Positions 10,049 through 19,349 are shown, counted from the first letter of the stretch. The stretch: 64,000 nt of DNA from Acididesulfobacillus acetoxydans (GCF_902729405.1 NZ_LR746496.1:1302001-1366000); one strand, 5' to 3'. The notes: generated from the letters alone by a model not told the origin. Translations and numbers: made by a program.

Positions 10049-10539
10049 CACTCCCTGGGATTCCGTGACTTGTAACCTTTATTAACCAATTGTTAACCAA
10101 TTCGTAAAGGTTTGTCTAGGGAGTCTGGTGTATTCTGGTTCTGGGCGGGAACTCTTCCGTACTGAGGGTTGGCTCTGGCTGTCGGCTCGAGAGGAAGGAG
10201 AGAGTTTCAGGACGAACGGAAAAGAAAACTTTTGCCGGGGGTTGTTTATTTCGGGCGCCACTTTTTCTCCCCTTGAAACGTCTATATACTGTAAGGGGGA
10301 ATCCGCCTTTCCGGGAAGGAGAATCCCCCAGCCCGGTGGGCGGGAATCTGACGGGTCCCGCGCGAGATTGACCGGCTTTGGGTTTTAGACTCAAAGGAGG
10401 GATGCGTAGGGAAAATTAAAAAACGGTGCTCTGACCTGGCAGCGGGGGGTTGCCCCGCTGAGGTTCCAAGTTCCCGGCGCGGTTCTCGAGGGGCGGGCAG
10501 GCAGCAAACATATCCCGGCCGGGCGTCCCGAGTCAGGAA

Positions 10540-10757
10540 AGCAAAGACTAAGGCGAGCGAGAGCCTAAAGAGCCGGGAGAAAAGGAAGAGGATTCGAACG
10601 ATCAGGAAAAAAGCAAAGAAGATGACAACGCTCGGAAGAAGAAAGGAATTGGAACTATCCAGCAAAAGGAGCGAAGATTCAAACGATCAGGAAAGACAGA
10701 GAAGAAGCGAACGTCCAGGAAGGAAGAAGATTCACACGATCAGGAACATGAGGGAGG
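10540..10757 (+). repeat. GA-rich low-complexity leader with three imperfect repeats
   Basis: Purine-rich tract before the SLH gene. A motif of about 22 bases, GAAGATTCAAACGATCAGGA with small changes, occurs at 10588, 10673 and 10725. The spacing is irregular and there are no CRISPR-like spacers. The rest of 9951-10540 holds only a short TTAACCAATT direct repeat (10080-10103) and the hairpin above. Confidence 0.6.
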
Positions 10758-10766
10758 ATGATGGCG

Positions 10767-13055
10767 GTGTTTTTCACTAAGGGGAGTCACGCCGCAAAGC
10801 GCTATTTGGCTTTGCCGGCGGTTTCCGTTCTCCTGTGGCAGTTGGTTTTCCCGAGTTTTGCTTTGGCGGGGGGATTGGGTTTTGTGGCCGGGGGGACGGT
10901 CCCCGCCGGGCCGGCCGCTCCAGGGAACGCGAGCCAGACTATGCCGGATCCGGCGGTTTCGTTGACCAAGGCGATCGGCATTGTCAAGGACAACTTTACG
11001 ATTCCGGCTGAAGACACCCAGTTTTCGTCCGGGCTGAACATGTACAATCAAACCGAAACTTGGTCACTTAATTGGAGTTCCCCGGGTCAGCCGGGCGGAC
11101 AATTCTCCGCTCAAGTGGATGCCAAGAGCGGAGAAATCCTGAACATGAACAACTGGAAGGGAACTAATCAACCGGGGCCGTCCGTGCAGATTCCTAAAAT
11201 TCAGCCGGATGCCGCGCAGGCGATCGCACAAAAACTCGTGCAGCGTTTGGACGGCAGCAAAATGGCTGAACTTGGGCTGATGCCTATGGACGATCAGGTG
11301 ATTCCCCTCAACACTTATGGCCAGACCAGCTATAGTGTTCGCTGGCAGCGCCTTGTCCACGGCATTCCTTTTCCGGACAACGGAGTCTGGGTAAGGGTGA
11401 ATAGCTTAAACGGGGACATCCAAGGCTATTCGCTCAATTGGGCTCCCCTGAGCGGGATACCGTCGGCGACCGGAGTTATTTCGCCGAGTAAGGCTCAAGC
11501 GAGTTTTCTCAACAACCCGATGTTGACCCTCGAGTATTTTACCCCTCCCCCCTTCGGGCCCCTGGCCGCCGGGCAGAAGACTGTCGTGCAGCTTGTATAC
11601 GCTTTAAACAATGCCTACCAGGGCGGAGCGATTGACGCCTTAACAGGGGAGCCGGTCAAGACGGGTTTCCCGGGTATGTATGCCGGCTGGAAGGGCGGTT
11701 TTGGCGGAATGCCGAACCAAGGATTCGGAGGCTCATTTACCGTACCCCTCACTCCGTTGGAACAAAGCGCGGTCGCCGAGAACGCCAAATTAATCAGCCA
11801 GAACGAGGCGGTCGCCGCGGTCAAACGTTGGGTCAGTGTGCCGGACTCCCTGATTCTGCGCAGTGCCAACTTAACTACGGATAATATGTCCGGCGGGAAC
11901 CCGGTCTGGAACTTGAACTGGAGCGGGGGCAAAATTACGACTCCGGGCCAGGCACAGTTTATGTTTGCCCGGGTCGATGCCGTCACGGGCGAACTCCTGG
12001 GTTTTAATCTCCCTTATCCGGGACCGGGAGAGGGCAAGCCTGTTATCGACAGAACCCAGGCCCAAGCCGTGGCGGAAAGTTTCATCAAGAAAATTGAACC
12101 GGGCCATTTTGCGGAGATAAAACTTGCGGACTCCGATTTCCCCGCCGGTCCGGGCGGACCCGAGATCAATAACGGGGTGCAGATGTTCAATTATTATCGG
12201 CTTGTCAACGGTATTCCCTATCGAGCCAATGGTATTAATATCTCAGTGGACACGGTGAGTCAGAAAATCATTAACTATAATTTTAACTGGGCTAAGCTTA
12301 ACTTTCCTCCGGTCACCGGTATATTGACTGCTCGGCAGGTGAGCGAGGATTTTCTCAAGGCTGAGCCGCTTAAGCTCATGTACGTCCAGGTCTTCAATCC
12401 GGGTGCCGGCGATCATCCGCCTGGGATTCACTTGGTTTATCAACCGACGCCCGCAGGCGGAACCCCGGCGAGCAATATGCTGGATGCCAAAACTGGTGAA
12501 TTCTTGGGCTGGAACGGTCAGCCGGCCTCGCAGATGCCGAGAGCACATCACTTTACGGACATTGCCGACAGTTTTGCCGCAAAAGAGATCGCCCTTCTCG
12601 GACAGGCCGGGGTTTTTGGCGGGTATGGGAACCTGTTTCACCCGGATGAGTCGATCACGGCGGGTTCTTTGTTCAAGGCCATGCTGTTTTTGAAAAACGG
12701 GTACGGCGGGCCGATGCCCTACAATGCGGCGACAGACCAGGATATTATCAAGACCGCTCAACAACAGGGATGGCTCAAGCAGGATTTGCAAGCGGGGGCG
12801 ACGGTCAACCGGGAAGAGTTCACCAAGTGGATGATCCGCTATTTGAAATTGGAACCGGTTGCCCAACTCCAGGGGATTTATCAAGCCCCTTATTCCGACG
12901 TGAGCAAGGACTTCACCGGCTATGCCGCTTTAGCCAAAGGAATTGGCCTGTTTAACATTACCGGCGGCACTTTTGCTCCCACTCATGTGATGACCCGGGC
13001 TGACGCTGCCTACGGTTTGGTCAGGGCACTGATGCTGGGCCAAAGCGGTTCCTAA
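10767..13055 (+). CDS. exported YcdB/YcdC-domain protein with S-layer homology domains
   Basis: About 762 residues. A signal peptide covers the first 30 or so residues (AVSVLLWQLVFPSFALA). The middle holds four PepSY/YcdB-like units; each pair carries a sentence such as VHGIPFPDNGVWVRVN or VNGIPYRANGINISVD, followed by ..GYSLNW or ..NYNFNW. The C-terminal 180 residues contain S-layer homology repeats (HHFTDIADSFAAKEIALLG, and YSDVSKDFTGYAALAKGIG with TRADAAYGLVRAL), which anchor proteins to secondary cell-wall polymers. YcdB proteins are surface proteins of unclear role, perhaps peptidase regulation. The GTG at 10767 lies nine bases from GGAGG; the two ATG codons just upstream are too close to that site. 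Confidence 0.85.
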   Translation: MFFTKGSHAAKRYLALPAVSVLLWQLVFPSFALAGGLGFVAGGTVPAGPAAPGNASQTMPDPAVSLTKAIGIVKDNFTIPAEDTQFSSGLNMYNQTETWSLNWSSPGQPGGQFSAQVDAKSGEILNMNNWKGTNQPGPSVQIPKIQPDAAQAIAQKLVQRLDGSKMAELGLMPMDDQVIPLNTYGQTSYSVRWQRLVHGIPFPDNGVWVRVNSLNGDIQGYSLNWAPLSGIPSATGVISPSKAQASFLNNPMLTLEYFTPPPFGPLAAGQKTVVQLVYALNNAYQGGAIDALTGEPVKTGFPGMYAGWKGGFGGMPNQGFGGSFTVPLTPLEQSAVAENAKLISQNEAVAAVKRWVSVPDSLILRSANLTTDNMSGGNPVWNLNWSGGKITTPGQAQFMFARVDAVTGELLGFNLPYPGPGEGKPVIDRTQAQAVAESFIKKIEPGHFAEIKLADSDFPAGPGGPEINNGVQMFNYYRLVNGIPYRANGINISVDTVSQKIINYNFNWAKLNFPPVTGILTARQVSEDFLKAEPLKLMYVQVFNPGAGDHPPGIHLVYQPTPAGGTPASNMLDAKTGEFLGWNGQPASQMPRAHHFTDIADSFAAKEIALLGQAGVFGGYGNLFHPDESITAGSLFKAMLFLKNGYGGPMPYNAATDQDIIKTAQQQGWLKQDLQAGATVNREEFTKWMIRYLKLEPVAQLQGIYQAPYSDVSKDFTGYAALAKGIGLFNITGGTFAPTHVMTRADAAYGLVRALMLGQSGS

Positions 13056-13283
13056 GCGGTCGTCCCGCCGCCGCGCGGACAAGGCGGTGTTTAGCGTTAC
13101 CATGCGGCCAAGTCTTGTAAGGCTTGGTCAGGTGCGGAATCGCTTCTGCGGGCGGCGTGAAGAAATTCACAACGACTTGCGAGAGGCAGGGCCATCCCTG
13201 CCTCTTTCGATCCAGCACCCAGTGCCGGTTCTGAGTGCTGGACGAGAGCCAAGCAGAGCGCAGTCAACGATAGGTTCTTAGAA

Positions 13284-13316
13284 CCCCCTGGCTAAAGCCA
13301 GGCTTTGGCCAGGGGG
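13284..13316. other. GC-rich double hairpin after the SLH gene
   Basis: CCCCCTGGC and GCCAGGGGG flank an inner GGCTAAAGCCAGGC, so two alternative stems are possible. No T-run follows. Confidence 0.45.
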
Positions 13317-13377
13317 AGATTCAGAGTTTCGCGGCTGAAGCGGCGAGCCTGATAACTTTGGGTATCCGATGTATCTT

Positions 13378-13410
13378 AAGCCCGTGACGTTGTGTCGCCA
13401 CGGGCTTTTC
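13378..13410 (+). terminator. intrinsic terminator
   Basis: AAGCCCGTG and CACGGGCTTTT form a perfect stem followed by T residues. It can end the SLH transcript, with weaker function for the convergent ggt transcript. The following 138 bases to the ggt stop hold only loosely repeated TTCTCATG/GTCGTTCT motifs and no gene. Confidence 0.75.
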
Positions 13411-13548
13411 ATCCCTGATTTATCGATTTTCATGTCGATCTTTGCTTGTCGTTCTTGGACTCATCGGTTCTCATGTGTCGATTGCGGATGCGTCGTTCTC
13501 TGATTAGCGGATTCTCATACGGCGCTCCCCGGTTTGCCGATCCCGGAC

Positions 13549-15156
13549 TTACCAGGCCGCTACTTGTCCGTCCGTGCGGGGTTCGGCGGCACCGGCCAAG
13601 ACGCCGTCTTCATTCCGCCAGATGATTTGTCCGCGGCCGAAACTTCCCGACCCCAGGGGACGGACAATCCTGTGACCCCGCCGGGCCAAACTTTCGGCAG
13701 TGTGTTCGGGAACAGAGTGTTCGAGTTCGACCGTTTTGCCTTCAAGCCATTGCCAGCGCGGCGCATCCAAAGCGGCCTGGGGGTTGAGATGGAAGTCCAG
13801 GGCGTTTACCATAACCTGGAGATGGCCCTGGGGTTGCATGAATCCTCCCATTACACCAAAAGGACCGACGGCAGAGCCGCCGCGGGTGAGAAAACCGGGG
13901 ATGATGGTGTGGTAGGGGCGCTTGCCGGGTGCCAGGACGTTGGCATGGTCCGGTTCCAAACTGAAGTTACAGCCGCGGTTGTGGAGGCTGATGCCTGTGC
14001 CGGGTACCACCAGGCCGGAGCCGAAGCCCATGTAATTGCTCTGAATGTAAGAGACCATGTTGCCTTCCTTGTCCGCGGTGGCCAGGTAGACAGTTCCCCC
14101 CTGAGGCAGCCGGCCGGGCTCCGGTTCCAAGGCTTCCCGACCGATGAGCTTTCTTCTTTCCTCCGCATAGGCGGGGGAAAGGAGGTCCTTGACCCGCACT
14201 CGCATACTCCCGGGTTCGGCGATAAATTTACGGCCGTCCGCGTAGGCCAGCTTCATGGCCTCAACGCACAAGTGATAACGCTCGGCGCTGTCCTTCTCCG
14301 GCAGGTCCAGGCCGTTCAGGATGTTGAGCGCCATTAAGGCTACCAGGCCGTGTCCGTTCGGGGGTATTTCCCAGACCTGATAGCCCCTGTAGTCGACCTT
14401 GATGGGTTCTGCCCATTCCGGCCGGAAGGCGGCCAAATCCTCCAGACGCAGGTATCCTCCCTGCTGTCGGGAAAAATCATCAATTTTTTCAGCCAGAGTC
14501 CCCCGGTAAAAAGTCTCGGCTTCGGTTTCGGCGATCAGCCGCAAAGTCCGGGCGTGGTCCGGCGAACGCCAGATCTCGCCGATTTTGGGCGCGCGGCCCC
14601 TGGGTGCGAAAGTCTCAAACCAAGACTTAAATTCATCCCCTTTGAGTTCCCGGCGATAGGTGTCAAAAGCTGCAGACCATTGATAGCCGAGTGTCGGCGA
14701 AATGGGGTAGCCTTCATCGGCATAAGTGACGGCCGGTTGCATGACATCTGCCAAGGGTAAGCGCCCGAAACGCCGCGAGAGCTCTGCCCAGGCGGCCGGC
14801 GCCCCGGGAACGGTTACCGGAAGCCAGCCGTGTTTGGGGATTTCGCGCCAGCCTTTGGCCGTGAGGGTTTGGGCCGACAGCTTGTGCGGGGCGGGACCGC
14901 TGGCATTTAAGCCGTAGAGTTTCCCCTTGGCCCACAGGAGAGCGAAAGCGTCGCCGCCGATCCCGTTGGAGGTCGGTTCGACGACGGTCAGGGTTGTTGC
15001 GGCAGCGACGGCCGCGTCAATGGCATTGCCGCCCCGGCGGAGAACCTCCAGGCCGGCTTGGGCGGCCAGAGGCTGTGAAGTTGCCACCATTCCGTTACGG
15101 GCATAGACTGTGGTCCGGCGCGAAGCATAGGGGTAGAACAATGGGTCGTAGTGCAT
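13549..15156 (-). CDS. ggt: gamma-glutamyltranspeptidase
   Basis: 535 residues, an N-terminal-nucleophile hydrolase that cleaves gamma-glutamyl bonds (glutathione, polyglutamate or gamma-glutamyl amines) and transfers the glutamyl group. The N-terminal GMVATSQPLAAQAGLEVLRR and GGNAIDAAVA motifs are typical. The autocleavage site and catalytic Thr lie in QGGTVYLATADKEGNMVS (about residue 355). GFGSGLVVPGTGISLHNRG and the substrate loop follow. There is no obvious signal peptide, so this is the cytoplasmic YwrD-like type rather than the secreted enzyme. AGGAGG precedes the ATG by 13 bases, slightly long. Confidence 0.9.
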   Translation of the reverse strand: MHYDPLFYPYASRRTTVYARNGMVATSQPLAAQAGLEVLRRGGNAIDAAVAAATTLTVVEPTSNGIGGDAFALLWAKGKLYGLNASGPAPHKLSAQTLTAKGWREIPKHGWLPVTVPGAPAAWAELSRRFGRLPLADVMQPAVTYADEGYPISPTLGYQWSAAFDTYRRELKGDEFKSWFETFAPRGRAPKIGEIWRSPDHARTLRLIAETEAETFYRGTLAEKIDDFSRQQGGYLRLEDLAAFRPEWAEPIKVDYRGYQVWEIPPNGHGLVALMALNILNGLDLPEKDSAERYHLCVEAMKLAYADGRKFIAEPGSMRVRVKDLLSPAYAEERRKLIGREALEPEPGRLPQGGTVYLATADKEGNMVSYIQSNYMGFGSGLVVPGTGISLHNRGCNFSLEPDHANVLAPGKRPYHTIIPGFLTRGGSAVGPFGVMGGFMQPQGHLQVMVNALDFHLNPQAALDAPRWQWLEGKTVELEHSVPEHTAESLARRGHRIVRPLGSGSFGRGQIIWRNEDGVLAGAAEPRTDGQVAAW

Positions 15157-15543
15157 GGATTTCAGTTCGCCTCCTAAATAATTCTGCCTGACTTGCGGGG
15201 GTTCCCTTTTCTCTTAGCAGGAAAAACCAAGGTCCGCGTAATCGAAAAAAGTCCTACAATCATGCGAATGATAAGCCTAAGCCTAATCACCTAATCTGGA
15301 GACATAGGGGTCTATCATGGGTTTTAGATGAATTCGGGGCAGGTTCCTGAAGAGAAAATTTCGCCGTATCCCGCGGAAACCCTCTTTTTCGTGAGAAACT
15401 TGAAGAAACTTTGCCTGCCGCCTTCCTCCGGATTAATTCAGGGGGGAATCAATCGCCCCGGGAAAGTGGTTGTGCCCCGACTAATTTTGCCTTGAAATCC
15501 GCATCCTATAAGCATGGAAACTCTGAGGAACGAAGGGTGAGGG
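15157..15543. other. divergent intergenic region, ggt and zwf
   Basis: 387 bases carrying the ribosome site of ggt on one strand and the leader of zwf on the other. I see no gene, no convincing -35/-10 pair and no riboswitch. Confidence 0.4.
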
Positions 15544-17058
15544 GTGAGGCGATTGGCCGGGTTGCAGCCTGTCGAGGCGGTTTTGGTAATTTTCGGGGGC
15601 ACGGGGGATTTAACGTCCCGCAAGTTGATACCGGCTCTGCACAACCTAAAAGCGAAGGATTCGCTGCCACAGCACTTTGCTGTGATCGGCGTGGGGCGGC
15701 GGCAGCTCTCAGACCAGGAGTTCAGGAAAAATCTCTATCCGGCTTTGCGCCAGGCTGTAGGAGAGAATCTGCGGGCTGACACCTGGGCGGAATTACAAGA
15801 GAGGATCTTTTACCGCCGGTTTGATTTTCAGGATGAGCGGGGATACCGGGTGTTGAGAGAATTTCTGGAGCAAACGGATGCGGCTTATCAGACGGGTGGA
15901 AACCGGATTTATTATTTGGCTGTGGCTCCGGAGTATTTTGGGGTAATTGTCGAGAAACTTTATGCCAATGGCCTCGTGCGGAATCGCAGCGGGCAGGGTT
16001 GGCAAAGGGTTGTCATTGAAAAACCTTTCGGCCGCGATCTGGCTACGGCCAGGGTTCTTAACCGCAAAATCACGGCCGTCTTTTCGGAAAAGAACACTTT
16101 TCGGATCGATCATTACCTTGGCAAAGAGATGATCCAAAATATCATGGTTTTACGCTTTGCCAATCCGCTCTTTGAGGCAGTTTGGAATAACAAATACGTT
16201 GATAATGTCCAAATTTCGGCCACGGAGACGGTGGGGGTGGAAAACAGGGCCGGATATTATGAACAAGCGGGGGCTCTGCGGGACATGCTGCAAAACCACT
16301 TGCTGCAGCTCCTCACCCTCACCGGAATGGAACCACCGGTTAGTTTAACTACGGAGGCGGTTCGGGACGAAAAAGTTAAGGTCTTGCGTTCACTTCGAGC
16401 TTTGGCGCCGGAGAGGGTGGCAGGGGATGTCGTGCGCGGACAGTACGGCCCGGGTCGGATTGAGGGCGGGCAGGTGGCCGCTTACCGTGAGGAAAAGGGG
16501 ATATCTCCTTCCTCAGACACGGAAACTTTCCTCGCACTCAAAGTTGAGATCGATAATTTTCGTTGGGCCGGGGTGCCTTTCTATATTAGGACGGGTAAAC
16601 GCCTGCGCGCCAAGTCTACCGATGTTATCGTCCAATTTAAGGCTCTCCCGCCAATCCTCTACGTCAAGGAACATGGGGAGCTGGAGCCTAACATTTTAAT
16701 TATTCGCATTCAGCCTAAAGAAGGGGTGTATTTTCAGTTCAATGCCAAAAAACCGGGGATGGATCCGAGTATTTCCCCGGTCAAAATGGATTTTTGTCAG
16801 AACTGCGACTTTGAAAATAATTCCCCGGAGGCTTACGAAAAGTTGCTTCTGGATGTGATGCGCGGGGATCCCACCCTCTTTACCCGCTGGGATGAAGTCG
16901 AATACTCCTGGAAGTTTGTTGACCAAATAGCGCAAACCTGGGGGGAGGATCAAAGGATATCTTCACCGGTTCCTTATCCGGCCGGCACCTGGGGGCCGGC
17001 CGCGGCCGGAGAACTTCTGGCGCGGGACGGCAGGGCTTGGTGGTCACCCGGGGGATGA
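15544..17058 (+). CDS. zwf: glucose-6-phosphate 1-dehydrogenase
   Basis: 504 residues. Oxidises glucose 6-phosphate to 6-phosphogluconolactone with NADP, the entry to the oxidative pentose phosphate pathway. The nucleotide motif FGGTGDLTSRKLIPAL is at the N terminus. EKPFGRD follows near residue 160, and the family signature RIDHYLGKE with the catalytic His near residue 190. FYIRTGKRL in the C-terminal domain is conserved. The GTG start follows GAAGGGTGAGGG. No 6-phosphogluconolactonase or 6-phosphogluconate dehydrogenase is adjacent, although a family relative of the latter is at 9039. Confidence 0.96.
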   Translation: MRRLAGLQPVEAVLVIFGGTGDLTSRKLIPALHNLKAKDSLPQHFAVIGVGRRQLSDQEFRKNLYPALRQAVGENLRADTWAELQERIFYRRFDFQDERGYRVLREFLEQTDAAYQTGGNRIYYLAVAPEYFGVIVEKLYANGLVRNRSGQGWQRVVIEKPFGRDLATARVLNRKITAVFSEKNTFRIDHYLGKEMIQNIMVLRFANPLFEAVWNNKYVDNVQISATETVGVENRAGYYEQAGALRDMLQNHLLQLLTLTGMEPPVSLTTEAVRDEKVKVLRSLRALAPERVAGDVVRGQYGPGRIEGGQVAAYREEKGISPSSDTETFLALKVEIDNFRWAGVPFYIRTGKRLRAKSTDVIVQFKALPPILYVKEHGELEPNILIIRIQPKEGVYFQFNAKKPGMDPSISPVKMDFCQNCDFENNSPEAYEKLLLDVMRGDPTLFTRWDEVEYSWKFVDQIAQTWGEDQRISSPVPYPAGTWGPAAAGELLARDGRAWWSPGG

Positions 17059-17189
17059 GAGAGGGAAGCAAGATGAGAAAGCGGGGGGAGCCGTAGCAGG
17101 CGTGGAAAATGCGCGCAGGAGTGAGAGGAGCGGAGGGGAAGCGGAGTGGGAGGCGAAGGGAGCGGCCGGAGAAGCGGGGGAATATGTTC

Positions 17190-17411
17190 GGAAGTGAACT
17201 CGTTCAACTAAAGTTGAACATCGAGACTTCGGTGACGAAAGTCTCCAGTGGAGAGTTTCGCCGAAGCCGCCTATCCCAAAATTACGCTTCGCGGCGAAGG
17301 CGTCATTGTCCGGTGGACAATGACGGCCGAAGGCTGAGTCTACCCCCACCGAAGCAACGGGTAACCGCTCCCACTTGCAGAAGTGGGAGTCTCACGGTTG
17401 GATGAAAGGGA
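17190..17411 (+). ncRNA. HEARO/omega-RNA-like multi-hairpin element, copy A
   Basis: Longest copy of a dispersed element. Module 1 is the palindrome TTCAACTAAAGTTGAA. Module 2 holds several stems: GAGACTT with AAGTCTC; a GTCATTGTCC/GGACAATGAC hairpin; then GAGTCTACCCCCACCGAAGC; a 3' hairpin CTCCCACTTGCAGAAGTGGG; and a tail ending GGTTGGATGA. Copy B (39168-39362) shares the module 2 blocks in the same order with compensating changes in stems, which indicates a structured RNA or a mobile element. From memory, HEARO RNAs, the guide RNAs of IscB elements, are followed by ATGA or GTGA, as here. No IscB gene is present. An IS200/IS605 relic is the alternative. Confidence 0.5.
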
Positions 17412-17690
17412 CGGGGAAGTGGAGAAACCGTCTGCGGAAGTGAACTCGGAAGTTAGCGGAGCGGGCGAGGAACGGGTGCAGTCTGAGCAAGGGCGAAAGC
17501 AGGAAGGATCAGGAAAAGCAAGGATCAGGAAGAAAATGGACGGGAAGAGAAAAGATCGGGAAGAGAAAAGATCTAAAGGAGCAAGGATCAGGAAAAGCAA
17601 GGATCAGGAAGAGAAAGGACCAGGAAGAGCAAGGATCGGGAGGAGAAAGGATTAAGAAGAGAAAGGACCAGGAAAAGGGGAGGGATAGCT
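17412..17690 (+). repeat. GA-rich low-complexity tract before the cyclase gene
   Basis: Almost wholly purine on the plus strand, built from variants of AGGATCAGGAAAAGCA and AAGAGAAAGGA. It ends in the ribosome site of the next gene. No significant ORF of its own. Confidence 0.7.
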
Positions 17691-18344
17691 GTGGAGATAT
17701 ATGACATCTCGATGACGATTGCTCCGGGTATGACCGTTTATAAAAATAAAGCAGAAAAGAGACCTCTCTTTCGGGTTAATGAGGCGTTCAGCCGGGGCGG
17801 GAAAGCATATGAGTCTTCTCTCTGCTTGGACATGCATACCGGAACTCATCTGGATGCACCACTGCACATGATTGAAGGAGGAGGGACGGTTGACAGCATC
17901 GATCTCGAGCGATTCCTGGTGAACTGCCGGGTGCTCGATTTGACGGGGGTGAATGACAAAATCTCAAGCAAAGACTGCGCGGAACACGCGATCAAGGCCG
18001 GGGATTTTCTGCTTTTCAAGACCCGGAACTCGTCGCTTAATGCCTTTGATCCGGAGTTTGTCTATTTGGACCGGGATGGGGCGGCATATTTGAAGGAAAA
18101 AGAAGTAGCCGGGGTTGGAATAGATGCTTTAGGTATCGAAAGATCCCAGCCCGGACACGAAACCCACAAAATTCTCCTCGGGGGAGGCATCATCATCCTG
18201 GAAGGTCTCAGGTTAGGAGATGTGGAGGCGGGCGAGTACATTCTTTGCGCTTTTCCCTTGAAGATTCAAGGAGTTGAAGCGGCACCTGTCCGGGCGGTTC
18301 TTCTCAAAGGCCTTGACAGGCTTCCTCCGGTCCCTCTAATATAA
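17691..18344 (+). CDS. metal-dependent cyclase/hydrolase family (kynurenine formamidase-like)
   Basis: 217 residues, full length for the cyclase family (kynurenine formamidase, isatin hydrolase and related enzymes). The metal-binding signature is HTGTHLDAPLHM near residue 52. The later conserved GVGIDALGIE and the ETHK segment, with a His expected near the active site, are present. The family hydrolyses N-formyl, cyclic amide or lactam bonds using Zn or Mn. The GTG start is preceded by AAGGGGAGGGA. It may be cotranscribed with the next two small genes. The substrate is unknown, and no tryptophan degradation gene is near. Confidence 0.85.
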   Translation: MEIYDISMTIAPGMTVYKNKAEKRPLFRVNEAFSRGGKAYESSLCLDMHTGTHLDAPLHMIEGGGTVDSIDLERFLVNCRVLDLTGVNDKISSKDCAEHAIKAGDFLLFKTRNSSLNAFDPEFVYLDRDGAAYLKEKEVAGVGIDALGIERSQPGHETHKILLGGGIIILEGLRLGDVEAGEYILCAFPLKIQGVEAAPVRAVLLKGLDRLPPVPLI

Positions 18345-18437
18345 GGTAAACAAGGGGCGGTGAAAAATTGACCCAGTGGCGCAATTGCGGCGCCGGCCCA
18401 GTTTTCAGTGCCCTTGTCGGCGTTATAGAGGGGAGTG

Positions 18438-18791
18438 ATGGTTATCGTCCGGTCGGAAATGTTTTCGGTGGCTATTCTCTGGTTTGGTGTAGTTTCGGCC
18501 GTGATCCTTTTCAATTTGCCTTTCGGTTATTGGCGGGCGAGCGTTCGCAAGTTTTCCCGCCCCTGGTTCTTGTCGGTACACTTGCCGGTCCCTTTCGTTA
18601 TTTTCATGCGTATTTATTTTCGCTTAGGCTGGCACTGGACCACTTATCCGGTTTTGGTAGGCGCCTATTTTGCCGGGCAGTGGTGGGGAGGGCGTATCTA
18701 CCGGCGCCTGGATCGATCCATGAAGGCCTCATCCTGTTTGCTCGTTGACCTTTTCACGCTCTGGTCCGGTGGACGTGAAAACGGGGCCTGA
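18438..18791 (+). CDS. small membrane protein of unknown function
   Basis: 117 residues with three hydrophobic stretches (FSVAILWFGVVSAVILFNL, FLSVHLPVPFVIFMRIYF and YPVLVGAYFAGQWWGG), so probably three transmembrane helices. An ATG follows GAGGGGAGTG. It lies 94 bases after the cyclase gene on the same strand. I do not recognise a family. The C-terminal tail (SCLLVDLFTLWSGG) is mildly hydrophobic. Confidence 0.6.
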   Translation: MVIVRSEMFSVAILWFGVVSAVILFNLPFGYWRASVRKFSRPWFLSVHLPVPFVIFMRIYFRLGWHWTTYPVLVGAYFAGQWWGGRIYRRLDRSMKASSCLLVDLFTLWSGGRENGA

Positions 18792-18847
18792 TTAAGGAGA
18801 AACATTACAGAACACCCAGGAATAACCTAATAAAGAGGAGGTGTTCA

Positions 18848-19060
18848 ATGATGTTTCTGGGCCGGACTAGATTCCAAGGGACTGCCGGGGCAGAGGCGGC
18901 TGCGGGCAATGTGACCGAGGGTGGACCTGTCGGCGCCGGAGCTGCTATGCCGCTCGGTTTGCAGAGGTTTTTAAACAAAAAGGGAATCACATCTCAGGAG
19001 GATCTCATGAATCGCATCAACACAGGGAGTCCAAGGGTTTCATGGCGCCGACCCCGTTAA
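18848..19060 (+). CDS. small hypothetical protein
   Basis: 70 residues, not recognised. The call rests on a strong ribosome site (AGAGGAGG, seven bases from the ATG) and on a helical C-terminal segment (LQRFLNKKGITSQEDLMNRIN) that looks like a real protein surface. The first half is rich in Ala and Gly. A perfect terminator hairpin follows 50 bases after the stop, so it ends a transcript. No signal peptide. Confidence 0.5.
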   Translation: MMFLGRTRFQGTAGAEAAAGNVTEGGPVGAGAAMPLGLQRFLNKKGITSQEDLMNRINTGSPRVSWRRPR

Positions 19061-19110
19061 GGCGGGTTTGTACAGTGCGTTAGGCGACAAGAAAGTATGA
19101 GCCGGACGGA

Positions 19111-19138
19111 GAAAGAGCGAGGCTTGCCTCGCTCTTTC
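19111..19138 (+). terminator. terminator hairpin after the small protein gene
   Basis: GAAAGAGCGAGGC and GCCTCGCTCTTTC form a perfect 13-base stem with a two-base loop. The T-run is part of the stem, as in many bidirectional terminators. Confidence 0.75.
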
Positions 19139-19241
19139 GAAAAGTGGCAGCGGGGGGGCAAGGGTACCTCAGGCAGGAATTAGCCTATACATTTCACGAT
19201 CACCATCAGGATGCGGACCGGGCAGCGCCGGACGGCGAGCG

Positions 19242-19340
19242 AAGTTAACCGGTACATTGTCAGGTTTCTTTTGGGGTCCCCGCGGCTATACCGGGGGGAC
19301 AAGCCAAGTTAACCGGTACCTTGGCGGGTTTCTTTTTCGG
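19242..19340 (+). repeat. two direct repeats in the panB leader
   Basis: AAGTTAACCGGTAC followed by TTGTCAGGTTTCTTTT (19242) recurs at 19306 as the same start followed by TTGGCGGGTTTCTTTTT. Between them is a GTCCCC...GGGGAC hairpin. Each unit is a stem followed by a T-rich tail, so they could be tandem attenuator-like elements. Confidence 0.5.
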
Positions 19341-19349
19341 TTTGCCGGA

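Noticed and set aside
10588-10746. Repeated GAAGATTCAAACGATCAGGA units as a CRISPR array
   Set aside because: The three units are imperfect, spaced irregularly (85 and 52 bases) and separated by GA-rich filler. No cas genes are present in the window.
17109-17405. Plus-strand ORF over element copy A
   Set aside because: It crosses palindromes and hairpins with no protein-like sequence; the region is better explained as a structured element.
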